This document shows positions 20,567 to 29,760 of a stretch of DNA of 64,000 bases, piece after piece; position 1 is the first letter of the stretch, and every line of letters begins with the position of its first letter. The notes under the pieces are model-generated. The model was not told where the DNA came from and ran no database searches. It saw only the letters and a list, made by a program, of their open reading frames with translations. Made by a program: the position numbers and the translations under genes. Source of the DNA: Trichobilharzia regenti (taxonomy: Eukaryota; Platyhelminthes; Trematoda; Strigeidida; Schistosomatidae); contig CALYDD020000274.1 of the NCBI GenBank assembly GCA_944472135.2, forward strand, positions 40,173 through 104,172, given 5' to 3'.

Positions 20567-23500
20567 TGCTGGCTCCCTCCTTGCATGAAAACAGGAACGG
20601 TCTAGTGCACCCGTATCCATTGGACACACTTGACACTTGCACAAGTATAGGCCAAATAAAGAACCCTACCCACTTCTGTAACCTAACTAAAAATAAAAGT
20701 TCCTTAGTCTATAGCAAATCCAGTACTCCAACTCCTAATTCTCCACCGAAAACAGCACACACCAACTCGATAGACATAGGTGAGCATGATGCTGGAACTC
20801 CTCTTAACATAGGATCGTCATGTCCAGCAGAACTACTGGGTGCTGAACCATATTCGGGGCTGACTAACGAACTTAAATACTTCAAATGCTACTTCAACTC
20901 TCATCTTTACCTAATCCTCATAAATGCTAGATCTGTTCTAAATAAATTGCCGATGCTCAGAGCACTCACAGTAATATACAAACCCCCTGTAATTGTCATC
21001 ACTGAATCTTGGTGTCATTCGGACATCCTGGATGATGAAATAAGCTTAGATAACTACACACACTTTCGGTGTGACAGGGAAGGTGGTAAGGGAGGGGGTT
21101 GTCTCATGTACTTCTTGAATGAACTTACTGTATCACAGCTAGAAAGTAGTACACTTAACATGCCTGAGACTCTATGGGTTAATGTACACTTAAATAACGT
21201 AACAGCATTAATTGGATGCTCCTACAGAGCACCTGGCACCTTTAGTAATTACGAGACCCAACTCATTAATACTCTGGAGCAATTAACCGACTTACAATAC
21301 GATCATAAGATCCTATGTGGGGACTTTAACTTACCTGAAATCAACTGGGATATACCCACAGGTCCAACTAAATTTGATAAGTTCTTAGACACACTGGATA
21401 TACTTGGCTGGAAACAAACTGTCACTACTCCCACAAGAGGTAACAACGTACTAGACTTAATCTTCTGCCACAATATAAGCCCCCTTTCAACGCTAGTAGG
21501 TTCTGAGTTCCCAGGGAGCGACCACAAAACAGTAATGTGTGCACTGCCAATTCCGCTGAGTAGCAATGCATCTCATACCTCCACTTCACAACAAGTAATA
21601 TATAGGAACTATAGTAAGGCAAACTGGGCCTTAGTTGAATCGATGCTAAGATCCTCCAAATGGGATGAATACTTCACTACTGATGACCTATCGAGAGCCC
21701 TAACCATCTTCTACCATAACTCAAACATATGCTTAGATGCTGTCATTCCACTCCAAACACTAAAGGTTTCCCCACACAGAAAGTCATTCATAAAACCAAA
21801 GGATCGTAAGAAACTGAAGAAACTCTCAACAAGTTACTTCAAACACCACGACTTTGGCACTCTAGGTCTAATACTTAAAACCCTTAGCTCCATCACACAA
21901 GCTCAAGATTTCCGTATGAGAAAGGAAGAACGCATCGCAGTAGCCAGTCCTGCTAGAGTGTATGCACTCACAGAAATCTTAAGGAAGCGAATGAATCGCA
22001 AAAATCACAGCATTTCTCTCCTCATAGACAAAGGCAGGCTATGCACTAACTCTGCAGACATATGTGAACTATTCAACAAAACGTTTGCAGGTAACTACCT
22101 TAAGCCCTCAGTCCAGCTACTCGATATACACCCTATTACTAAAATGGCACCAACTCCACTGACACCAAACCAAATTAGCACTGTTCAATTCACTTACGCT
22201 GACATTAACCAAACTATAAGAACCCTCAAAAGTTCAAAAGGTTTCGGTACCGACGGTATATCATCTTACTTCTATAAATATGGTGGCCCTGACATTCCTC
22301 TACTACTGCTTAAAATATTCACAATGTCCCTAGAAACCCAAACTTACCCTGACATATGGAAGACTACATTCATTATGCCTAAACACAAATCTGGCTCGAA
22401 AACTGAAGTCAGTAACTACCGGCCAATCAATATCACACCTATAGCATCTAGAATCATGGAGAGACTAGTCAAAAATAACCTAATCAAACACATGCTTAGC
22501 TGCAACATCATAAGTCCGAACCAACATGGATTCCTGAAATCCAGATCATGTTTAACATGTCACCTAGACTTCTTCAATTTTGTAACCAGCAGTCGTGACA
22601 GACGGCAACTAGTACTTGTCATCTACTTTGACATTTCTAAGGCATTTGACCGTGTTGACCATTTACTGCTAACAAATAAACTGAACTCCTTAGGAATACG
22701 TGACCCATTATTAGGATGGCTTAAATCATTCCTTAACAATAGGTCCCAAATAGTTAAACTCGGGTCTGCAACCTCCAAACCTAGCCCTATCACTTCTGGT
22801 GTAGTACAAGGTAGTGTCATTGGACCCCTCCTATTTACACTATACATCAATGACATATGCGCTTGCTTCACGCACGGGAAACCATTCATCTTTGCAGATG
22901 ACCTAAAAGTAGCTTATACATTCCAACGTGATGACTTAGGGAACTTCGAGAATGTAGTACAGAAGGAATTAGATAAAATGGCTGCTTGGTCGTCCCTATG
23001 GAATCTCCAATTTAATCTGAACAAATGTGGCTGGATCTGCTTCGGTGCACCCTCAATTGACCTGAAATTAACGCTCCAATCTGCTAACCTAACAAGACTC
23101 CGAAGTGTCGTTGACCTAGGCCTGAGGTACTCTAGTGACTTGACATTCTCAGAGCAAGTAGCATCACAGACTAGAAAATCGAGGATGCTCTTAGGATGCA
23201 TACTCAGGAACTTTCACGACAATGAAGCCAAGCTAATTCTGTACAAAACATGTGTCAGACCACTACTAGAATACTGTCCATTTATTATAAGCAGCACTCG
23301 CACACGCGACAAGCTAAGGATGGAAAGTATCCAACGATATTTTACCTCAAAACTGCTTGGCTACGATTGTAAGAAAGACTACATCTCACGGTGCATGATC
23401 CTAAAACTCGACCCACTTTGGACAAGGCGACTTATTATAAACCTAATATTCTTCTTTAAGGTCCTTCACAAAATATCATTCTCAGGTAACAGGGACATAC

Positions 23501-23751
23501 AATTCGCACAGGAAGGTTCTTACGATCTGCGTAACCAAACTTCCACAGTGACAACTCATTCTTTTAAGTCAACACTCCGTGAAAACTTCTTCACAGTCAT
23601 GTATTCTAAAATATGGAATAGCCTACCCCTAGATGTCAGAACTTGCTCTTCGGTTACAAGCTTCAAACGCTTTCTATACAGACTATTTCACTCTACTGAT
23701 TATATTAATAAACTATTTACTCCTATAAAGAATCACACACTAATCTACTAA
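20470..23751 (+). CDS. CR1-1 ORF2: endonuclease-reverse transcriptase (1093 aa), intact
   Basis: Nicks target DNA and copies element RNA by target-primed reverse transcription. The APE-type endonuclease spans ~148-360: NARS 152-155, TESW 178-181, GGGCLMY ~208-214, GCSYRAP 249-255, GDFNLPE 284-290 and SDH 350-352. A basic linker follows. RT spans ~560-900: GTDGISS ~593, NYRPINITP ~649, YFDISKAFD 719-727 (motif A Asp 721), SGVVQGSVIGPLLF ~776-789, YINDI 792-796 and the catalytic FADD box at 808-811. The C-terminal ~200 residues are the usual Cys-containing CR1 tail (CVRPLLEYCPF). All catalytic motifs are present. The ATG at 20470 lies inside ORF1 in the -1 frame, so translation may depend on frameshifting rather than this ATG. 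Confidence 0.93.
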   Translation: MVITRIQSFFIPRVPVSVEKTAGRDVNTPKPLVLAPSLHENRNGLVHPYPLDTLDTCTSIGQIKNPTHFCNLTKNKSSLVYSKSSTPTPNSPPKTAHTNSIDIGEHDAGTPLNIGSSCPAELLGAEPYSGLTNELKYFKCYFNSHLYLILINARSVLNKLPMLRALTVIYKPPVIVITESWCHSDILDDEISLDNYTHFRCDREGGKGGGCLMYFLNELTVSQLESSTLNMPETLWVNVHLNNVTALIGCSYRAPGTFSNYETQLINTLEQLTDLQYDHKILCGDFNLPEINWDIPTGPTKFDKFLDTLDILGWKQTVTTPTRGNNVLDLIFCHNISPLSTLVGSEFPGSDHKTVMCALPIPLSSNASHTSTSQQVIYRNYSKANWALVESMLRSSKWDEYFTTDDLSRALTIFYHNSNICLDAVIPLQTLKVSPHRKSFIKPKDRKKLKKLSTSYFKHHDFGTLGLILKTLSSITQAQDFRMRKEERIAVASPARVYALTEILRKRMNRKNHSISLLIDKGRLCTNSADICELFNKTFAGNYLKPSVQLLDIHPITKMAPTPLTPNQISTVQFTYADINQTIRTLKSSKGFGTDGISSYFYKYGGPDIPLLLLKIFTMSLETQTYPDIWKTTFIMPKHKSGSKTEVSNYRPINITPIASRIMERLVKNNLIKHMLSCNIISPNQHGFLKSRSCLTCHLDFFNFVTSSRDRRQLVLVIYFDISKAFDRVDHLLLTNKLNSLGIRDPLLGWLKSFLNNRSQIVKLGSATSKPSPITSGVVQGSVIGPLLFTLYINDICACFTHGKPFIFADDLKVAYTFQRDDLGNFENVVQKELDKMAAWSSLWNLQFNLNKCGWICFGAPSIDLKLTLQSANLTRLRSVVDLGLRYSSDLTFSEQVASQTRKSRMLLGCILRNFHDNEAKLILYKTCVRPLLEYCPFIISSTRTRDKLRMESIQRYFTSKLLGYDCKKDYISRCMILKLDPLWTRRLIINLIFFFKVLHKISFSGNRDIQFAQEGSYDLRNQTSTVTTHSFKSTLRENFFTVMYSKIWNSLPLDVRTCSSVTSFKRFLYRLFHSTDYINKLFTPIKNHTLIY
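20494..20546 (+). promoter_or_regulatory. Candidate -1 ribosomal frameshift signal (CR1-1)
   Basis: T TTT TTA at 20494-20500 sits in ORF1 phase as CAT TTT TTA, matching X XXY YYZ. ORF2 is exactly the -1 frame. Six bases later, 20507-20520 can pair with 20533-20546 (14 pairs including four G-U) around a 12-base loop. Layout matches known -1 frameshift sites; function is inferred. Confidence 0.5.
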
Positions 23752-24432
23752 TAATGATAATGTATATTCTCATATAAACATATAAATTTACATGAAAATG
23801 CATGCCATTTTTACAGGCACGATCAAGTATGATATAATATCAAATCGTAGATTGTCTACAAGTTAATAATAGTTCAACAGTTAAATATTTGATATATATA
23901 TAAATACACATTGTCTGAACTAGGCTGTATAGTTATTGAATTGTACAATTGTCCTCCAGGTTGAGCGGGAAAATCGACTTCGTTTCGTTTTCATCCCGTG
24001 GTTGTCGGCATACGATAACCAACCAATATTGAGGTAAGTACAACGTTTACAAGGGATTGAAAGCTGTTTTAGAAAAGTAAAAGTGCTGAGGTGATTCATT
24101 AAATTGTAATGAAATAGGTAAGTGCAAGTATCATTAATAAATGCATTAAAAAAAAATAAAACTCCCTAGGCTGACAACGTTCATTTGCAATGTATAATGC
24201 TACACGTGTACCTCGTAATATCATGATGTCCACTTTTGGTTTTAATACATTTATCCTCAGTTGTGCCAGTTGTTTTTGTTTTATACCTTTTTGTGCATTT
24301 AATGTACAAACGTACCCTTCAGAGAGTAGGAATATAATAAGTCATAAAGAGCTGTAAAATGTTAGGTTTAATGGGATATAATGAGGATCAAGTAAAGACG
24401 TTATTGGAAAATGAATGAGATAAGACATTGTG
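23752..24432 (-). repeat. Dispersed repeat family B, copy 2
   Basis: Shares the family B landmarks of 6918-7622 in the same order and orientation: AGGCACGATCAAGTATGATA, GTCCTCCAGGTTGAGCGGGA, CATACGATAACC and AAAATGTTAGGTTTAATGGG. The (TAATGATAATG) tail touches the CR1-1 stop codon. It extends to about ATTGTGA at 24432 and lacks the foldback arm of copy 1. Confidence 0.7.
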
Positions 24433-25082
24433 AAGTGGTATTTAAAGATCAGTCAATGGACAGCAAGTTAGTTTATAAGATGCCCCATAAAACTGTGCAC
24501 ATCCCACATGGTCGCATCTCAACAATAGGCTGGGCGAATAGTATATATTTAGAGGTAGAAGCATGATCTGTCAAGGCGTTCATTATTATCTTTTTCAAGA
24601 TAAAGATCTAAGCCCTCGTAAAAATCAGAAATATCCCGAGCCTTTAATTTGTGTATTGCTGTTCCTGCAGAATGGGGCGATTCACCTTAGTGACCCCCAC
24701 CATATCTACTGATCAGCTAACGGCACCCTCCCTCCTTTACTACAGCAGCTAAAAGACGCACTTCAACACCCTTAGCAATCTTTAAACTATAAATAAACTA
24801 GCAGCATGGATGCATAAAGACATAGTACGGAACATACAGGATTAGTCCGCCATGCAGACACAAATGGCGCAAATGGACAATTCTGGAATTGACCTCGGCA
24901 CCACTTGATGCAGTAAAACAACCCAACATGACCTTATCTAGTTTTCGTACCCACGATCAAATTTCTTTCCTGTTATGAAATTACGATAAGACTACTGAAA
25001 AAATGGAATAAATATATCACTGATCTCAACATAATACATCAATAATCTTCAAGCCAAGGGTGCTGTTCACAACAAAGTTATA
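24433..25082. other. Unrecognised sequence with one short open minus-strand frame
   Basis: A ~45-codon minus-strand frame at about 24563-24700 follows a TTCTGCAG acceptor-like site and includes the text KARDISDFYEGLDLYLEKDN. It is not recognised. Segments around 24840-24960 (CCGCCATG, GGCGCAAATGG) loosely recall the 18360-18610 repeat. Nothing here is a confident gene. Confidence 0.35.
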
Positions 25083-25363
25083 TAGGAGAATTGACTTCAA
25101 GCTTTATTTTTCCCAGATATTTGTACTACGTTCATCTGATGTCTGGGTTTTTTGTTAATGCGAAGACAATATTTCTATATCTCTTTATGTGCTACACAAA
25201 CAAACTTTATAGCAGACTGTTCCGCCTGACTTTGATGTCAGAAAGAACAACCAAACTGTAAATCCATTATACATCAAATTTTGTGTAATTTATATAATAA
25301 CTTATCCATGCCTGTACAATTGGTATGTTCCTGCATAAACAGGAAGAAAATATAATATAATAT
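25083..25363 (+). repeat. Dispersed repeat family A, copy 3, 3'-incomplete
   Basis: Matches 4738-5133 on the same strand: GACTTCAAGCTTTATTTTTC, GTTAATGCGAAGACAATATT and CTTATCCATGCCTGTACAAT. It lacks the CATGTACAAAATGAG tail and stops where a CR1-2 3' UTR fragment begins. Confidence 0.7.
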
Positions 25364-25531
25364 GTAGCTGCCGTAACAATCGTTTTATTACTGTTGTGTA
25401 ATGTGTTATTTTAATTTTTTGTTGTTGTCGTTTTTGAGTAAACTAGATGCAATATTGTAGTGAATACTGAAAATTCCTTGCTGTATCATTAGTACTGTTT
25501 TTGGAATAAAGCAAATTATTATTATTATTAG
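25364..25531 (+). repeat. CR1-2 3' UTR end fragment with (ATT)n tail
   Basis: About 165 bases closely match the end of the CR1-2 element at 29128-29295: AACAATCGTTTTATTACT, GATGCAATATTGTA, AAAATTCCTTGCTGTATCAT and GGAATAAAGCAAATTATTATT. It is a severely 5'-truncated copy or the surviving 3' junction of a rearranged insertion, because BEL-derived sequence follows immediately. Confidence 0.85.
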
Positions 25532-26115
25532 AAGGAGGTCACCAAATGAAGTCTGTGACGATTTTCCAACCTAGGGTGTCAACCTGAGAGGGGTTGCAGG
25601 CGTCCTACAGTTCTTCAAGTGTAGTACGTCAAAGCTCAGTCCATCGTACTTGGTGTGTGATTTTGTACACATGTTCATGTTGTATAAACTGAATTGGTTT
25701 CACCTCTCATAGATCTGTTGGTTATTTAACAGCATTCAAATAGTAACTTGAAACTTGAAAAGCCTTTATTCGTGCAAGTCAGTTTAACATTGACCCTCCC
25801 GGATACGAGGGTGCATGAAATGACATGTATTCTGCTGTGACGATGCTACAATCGGTCCGTTTGAAAGAACGAATGTCAATGTTCAGTTTAGTGCGGATAA
25901 GCCAAGTGTACACGAGAGAGTCATTGTTAAACTGACTTGCACGAATAAAGGCTTTTCAAGTTTCAAGTTACTATTTGAATGCTATTATGTTTGGTGTAAA
26001 TTACTCTGTGCCTACGCTTGGTTGGTCAGATACGCCGTATGTTTGTTAGTCATCTACATTCCATGATACAGTGACATGTGCGTGTTACCGTCCAGAGTCG
26101 AGGATATAAACGATA
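25532..26115. repeat. Rearranged BEL-derived segment at the 5' side of CR1-2
   Basis: 25532-25730 matches BEL positions ~1885-2085 (GACGATTTTCCAACCTAGG, TTGGTGTGTGATTTTGTACA). About 25810-26115 matches BEL ~1570-1890 (GATAAGCCAAGTGTA, TACTATTTGAATGCTATTAT, TTACTCTGTGCCTACGCTTG). The order of the two blocks is swapped relative to the BEL element at 1-3373, and an inverted 63-bp piece lies between them. Confidence 0.8.
25731..25983. repeat. 63-bp inverted repeat inside the BEL-derived segment
   Basis: 25731-25793 is the reverse complement of 25921-25983 with one mismatch, and 127 bases separate the arms. The right arm is in the normal BEL context; the left arm is an inverted duplicate. Confidence 0.95.
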
Positions 26116-28868
26116 GAATTTTGCATCTATTTACTCATATTTTATTGGTATTTACATATCACATTATGCATTCTAATCGTATTATCCACTCCCGGGATTT
26201 TATAAAACGTTTTAAACCCAAAAACTTTCATATTTGCAATAAACTCAAGAAAAAGCACCATGGAGGTTGGCAACATGCCTTAAAATCTACACCCATACAT
26301 CACACCACTGTTCCAGTTATCATTAGTACCAACTGCCGGTCCCTGCCTAATAAAATTCTGGATTTTCAGTCCCTGTTGTCATCTAGTACCCACCACAATA
26401 CTGGTATTGTCACTATACAAGAAACCTGGCTCCATGTCTCATACGATGACAATATTGTGTCTCTAAACAACTTTAATGTTTTCCGACAAGACCGTGTTTG
26501 TTCCAGGAAAAAATGTGGCGGAGGTGTTGCAACTTTTATTCACTCAAAATGGTCCATTTCTAACAAAGTTTGTTTCAAATTCTCGAATGACTACACTGAT
26601 TGCATCACTGTGAAATGTCGCCCGAAACACCTGTCAAAATACAAATTCATTTATATTTCTAATGTTTATGTCTCTCCTGGCTGTACCATATTGGATTTAT
26701 CTATGTTCGCTGATGAATTCACGGTTTTTGCTGCAGCTTGCTTCGGGAACTCTTTATCAATAGTAACTGGCGACTTCAATGGAATCGATTGCTCCTTCCT
26801 TATATCACTTGGTCATGACAATATTATTAACTTTGCCACCCGTCTTGGTAAAAAACTGGATCTAGTATTTATTAATGATGCTGGCATATATGAAGCTCGC
26901 AAACGTGCTCCTCTACTTAACTCTGACCACTGCATCATACGTGTACTGCCTAAAATATATTCCAAACCGCACAAAGGTGTTCTTTCTCACCTCTACAGTA
27001 AAGTTCAACGGAGATGCTACTCAAAAGACAACCTAGACAAGCTCAGGTGCATGTTGAAAGACACTAACTGGAACTTATTTACAGAACAAACATTAGATGA
27101 CACAATCACAAACACTACTGGTTATCTTGAATTCTGTTTCGAAATATGTTGTCCTAAAGAAACATTATTCATTCGATTTGATCGCTTATCTTCGCCCTAT
27201 CTCAAAAAGCTACGTAGAGATAAAGAACTGTTATTCAAAACAAATGATAAGCCTGGTGTAAAAAAGTTAAACATTCTGACAAAACTGGAAATGAAAAGAC
27301 TAAATGTTTTATATAATCAAAGATTTTTGTCATGTAAAACCCCTTCTAATTTATGGAAACTTTTCAAAGAAATTACTAACGGTAAGCGATGTATTTCTGT
27401 TCCATCTCTTAATGTTGACACTCTTAATAAATCTTTCATACACTCTTCTGTTGATACCCTTCCAAATGATACAAATCATATTGACAATAACTTTAGTGGT
27501 TTTAATACCCTTGATGTGCTTAAATGTCTCCGGTCTCTTAAGCCTTCTCAAAGCCTTGGTCCTGACGGCATACCTGCCATTGTCCTCAGGAATTGTGCTG
27601 ATATTTTGTGTTATCCTCTTACTAACATTTTTAATGCCTCTTTTTCCGGTAACGTTCTACCTTTTGCATGGAAAAACATTAAAATTATCCCTATACCAAA
27701 ACCATCTTCTGGTTCTGATATTAAATTTCGGCCTATTGCAATTACTTCCCCCTTTTTAAAATTGATGGAAAAATTACTTTTACTTCGTCTTGAACCCGCT
27801 TTGAAACCTTTTAATGATCCTAAACAATTTGCATATAAACATGGTAGAAGTACCTTGGATGCTGCGGTCGTCTTATATCACAATGTTGTCTCTTATTTAG
27901 ACAAAGGTGCCAAATATGTTCGTAGTGCTTTCTTAGACTACACATCTGCTTTTGACTCTGTACCTAGGAGCCTTTTGTTAAATAAGATATCGTTGACACA
28001 AACAGAATCCTGGGCTAAGAGTTGGTTGCATTCCTATTTTTCTGATAGAATGCAGTATACTGTATATAACGGCAAATCTTCTTTTACCTCGCTTACAAAA
28101 TCCGGTGTTCCACAAGGTGCTGTCCTCTCTCCTTTTCTTTCTTCTTTCTTCCCACATGACCTGCCTCATTCAAACGAAACTAACTTTGTCAAATATGCAG
28201 ATGATCTGACTGTATCGCTGCCTATCACTTCCGAGTCTGACAGCTCCAAACTTAATAGCTTTCTGTTGGACATCAACAACTGGTCCAAGTCAAATGGTCT
28301 TATATTAAATCCTTCCAAATGTCAGGCACTTGACTTCACTTTCAAGCATCGACGTGACTTACTTGAACTAGTTAGTTCGCATGATCCCTGTAGCATAGAT
28401 GGCACGGAAATTGAAACCAAATCAAGCATTAAATACCTTGGATTAGTTCTTTCCTCTGACCTTTCATGGTCATCACACATCTTATCTATCTCTAAGAAAA
28501 TGTTTCGTCTTACCTTCTACATTAAAAAGTTAAGAAAATCAGGTATCAACCAACCTTTAGTTTTGCAATTTTTAAACTCCTGTATTTTACCTATTGTACT
28601 CTACTGCTCTCCATTAATCTTTCCTGGGCTGCTCAAAAAAGATTATATCATATTACGAAGAGTATTAAATGCTGTGAGTAGAGCTTGTGGTCTGCCACTG
28701 CATGAGCTCGCTAATACTATAGTCGAGAGGCATATAAATTCCTGTACGAAATGGGCAAAGGCTATAATGTCAGACCCTCTGCACCCCCTTTATTCACACC
28801 TGTCCCCTTGTATCTCATCAGGTAGGACGAGAAGTCAATATAAAAAGATATATGCTCGTACTACTTAG
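26076..28868 (+). CDS. CR1-2 endonuclease-reverse transcriptase (930 aa), lacking its last ~30 codons
   Basis: Single-ORF CR1-type protein. Endonuclease ~83-290: NCRS 86-89, QETW 115-118, CGGGVATFI ~147, GDFN 232-235 and SDHC 283-286. RT ~490-760: LGPDGIPAIVL ~494, FRPIAITSPF 551-560, FLDYTSAFDSVP 619-630, GVPQGAVLSPF 677-687 and catalytic YADD 707-710. The thumb has NPSKCQ ~745. The tail ends at an in-frame TAG (28866-28868), although the same frame keeps family similarity to 28958, so this is a nonsense mutation. Residues 1-14 are encoded by BEL-derived flank, so the true start is probably a later ATG such as 26166. No ORF1 precedes it. Copy B has a P-to-L difference before the catalytic box and is truncated at 57432. 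Confidence 0.88.
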   Translation: MCVLPSRVEDINDRILHLFTHILLVFTYHIMHSNRIIHSRDFIKRFKPKNFHICNKLKKKHHGGWQHALKSTPIHHTTVPVIISTNCRSLPNKILDFQSLLSSSTHHNTGIVTIQETWLHVSYDDNIVSLNNFNVFRQDRVCSRKKCGGGVATFIHSKWSISNKVCFKFSNDYTDCITVKCRPKHLSKYKFIYISNVYVSPGCTILDLSMFADEFTVFAAACFGNSLSIVTGDFNGIDCSFLISLGHDNIINFATRLGKKLDLVFINDAGIYEARKRAPLLNSDHCIIRVLPKIYSKPHKGVLSHLYSKVQRRCYSKDNLDKLRCMLKDTNWNLFTEQTLDDTITNTTGYLEFCFEICCPKETLFIRFDRLSSPYLKKLRRDKELLFKTNDKPGVKKLNILTKLEMKRLNVLYNQRFLSCKTPSNLWKLFKEITNGKRCISVPSLNVDTLNKSFIHSSVDTLPNDTNHIDNNFSGFNTLDVLKCLRSLKPSQSLGPDGIPAIVLRNCADILCYPLTNIFNASFSGNVLPFAWKNIKIIPIPKPSSGSDIKFRPIAITSPFLKLMEKLLLLRLEPALKPFNDPKQFAYKHGRSTLDAAVVLYHNVVSYLDKGAKYVRSAFLDYTSAFDSVPRSLLLNKISLTQTESWAKSWLHSYFSDRMQYTVYNGKSSFTSLTKSGVPQGAVLSPFLSSFFPHDLPHSNETNFVKYADDLTVSLPITSESDSSKLNSFLLDINNWSKSNGLILNPSKCQALDFTFKHRRDLLELVSSHDPCSIDGTEIETKSSIKYLGLVLSSDLSWSSHILSISKKMFRLTFYIKKLRKSGINQPLVLQFLNSCILPIVLYCSPLIFPGLLKKDYIILRRVLNAVSRACGLPLHELANTIVERHINSCTKWAKAIMSDPLHPLYSHLSPCISSGRTRSQYKKIYARTT

Positions 28869-29295
28869 TATAGAAATTCTACAATACCCTATTTAGCGCG
28901 TACTTTATGTGACGAAGACTCTGTTAGACGTGAAACTTACAAGTTACTATGTAATTAGTAAAGTGAATCGACCCTTTAATCGTTCATCTTTCTGTATTTT
29001 ATGGTGTTACACTTTCTATCGTTTAAATCGTTACTCTGCTATTTTATATTAGTTGGTATGACTATTATTACTACAATTTTGTACTTTATACATATTTTTC
29101 TCCGTATGGCACACAGTATTTTGCTACGTAGCTGCTACAACAATCGTTTTATTACTATTATATATTGTGTATTTTTAATTTATTTTTTGTCGTTTTTGGG
29201 TAAATTAGATGCAATATTGTACTGAATGCTGAAAATTCCTTGCTGTATCATTAGTACTGTTTTCGGAATAGAGCAAATTATCATTATCATTATTA
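26116..29295 (+). mobile_element. CR1-2: nearly full-length CR1-type element, copy A
   Basis: The 5' limit is set by the end of BEL homology at about 26115; the 3' limit is the tail CAAATTATCATTATCATTAT at about 29276-29295. The coding region runs to a second stop at 28958, then a ~335-bp 3' UTR with AAAATTCCTTGCTGTATCAT near the end. Only the premature stop at 28866 breaks the protein. Direct duplication copy A ends inside this element at 28375. Confidence 0.8.
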
Positions 29296-29499
29296 ACAAT
29301 AGTATTGCCGGGGCGACATACGAAAGTCTTTCGTGGTGCGGGGATGATGGCTCCACGCTCACACCTCCCTCTAAACCCCGGTCCTTGTACCCACTAGAAT
29401 GCAAGCAAGCTAGGTAACTGGTCAAGGTTTTCCGAAGTGGTGCACTGTGCTATTACATATACAGCTAAAAAATAAATAAAACAGAAACTTCTGGAACAA
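29296..29499. other. Short, locally GC-richer unrecognised sequence
   Basis: 29300-29400 is noticeably richer in G and C than its surroundings (GCCGGGGCGACATACG; TCCCTCTAAACCCCGG). No homology recognised. Confidence 0.35.
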
Positions 29500-29760
29500 A
29501 CAAAATCACTAGTTTTAACTGAAACGGTAAACAAAAGGATATACAACTCACAATATTTGAATCACCTACAAAAAGGTTGGTTGTGAATAACTTCAGGGTA
29601 AACGCAGAAAGCATCGTGTGAAGGAACGTTTACTAAGCTTCAATCCAACATGGTCGACTAACAGGCGAAAATTATATTCAGATGCCTTGTCCATCCAGTG
29701 ACCTGCGTGCAAGATAATTTCGGTCCAAAAGGGTTTATTAAGTTTAATGACTTTGCCAGC
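29500..29760. repeat. Diverged repeat shared with 18360-18610
   Basis: Same order of landmarks as 18360-18610, including ATCCAACATGGTCGACTAAC and GATAATTTCGGTCC. Sequence similarity is interrupted, so this is an older copy. Confidence 0.5.

Larger units (their letters stand above)
18611..23762 (+). mobile_element. CR1-1: apparently intact two-ORF CR1-type non-LTR retrotransposon, copy A
   Basis: A ~370-bp upstream region, ORF1 and ORF2 overlapping by 97 bases, and a TAATAATGATAATG run straight after the ORF2 stop. Both frames are uninterrupted here and in copy B (48040-52808), so both loci may be capable of mobilising. The 5' end is only approximate. There is almost no 3' UTR, since family B follows directly. 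Confidence 0.8.
6638..28375. repeat. Segmental duplication, copy A (21.7 kb)
   Basis: Collinear with 35695-57432 at a fixed offset of 29,057 bases, so there is no net indel. The left edge joins a CR1-2 remnant in mid-gene. At the right edge copy A continues through an intact CR1-2 RT while copy B breaks. A few dozen single-base differences were noticed by eye, for example 10021, 13840-region, 23122, 23567, 24302 and 24543, implying roughly 99.8% identity (estimate, not computed). Confidence 0.95.

Noticed and set aside
20305..23201. Several 60-95-codon minus-strand frames inside CR1-1 ORF1/ORF2 (and their copy B and inverted-arm equivalents)
   Set aside because: They are antisense shadows of a strongly supported sense coding region and show no protein-like motifs.
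27304..27759. A 151-codon hydrophobic plus-strand frame inside CR1-2
   Set aside because: It overlaps the linker and RT finger region of the true ORF in another frame. Its Leu/Ile richness follows from the T-rich codons of the sense frame.
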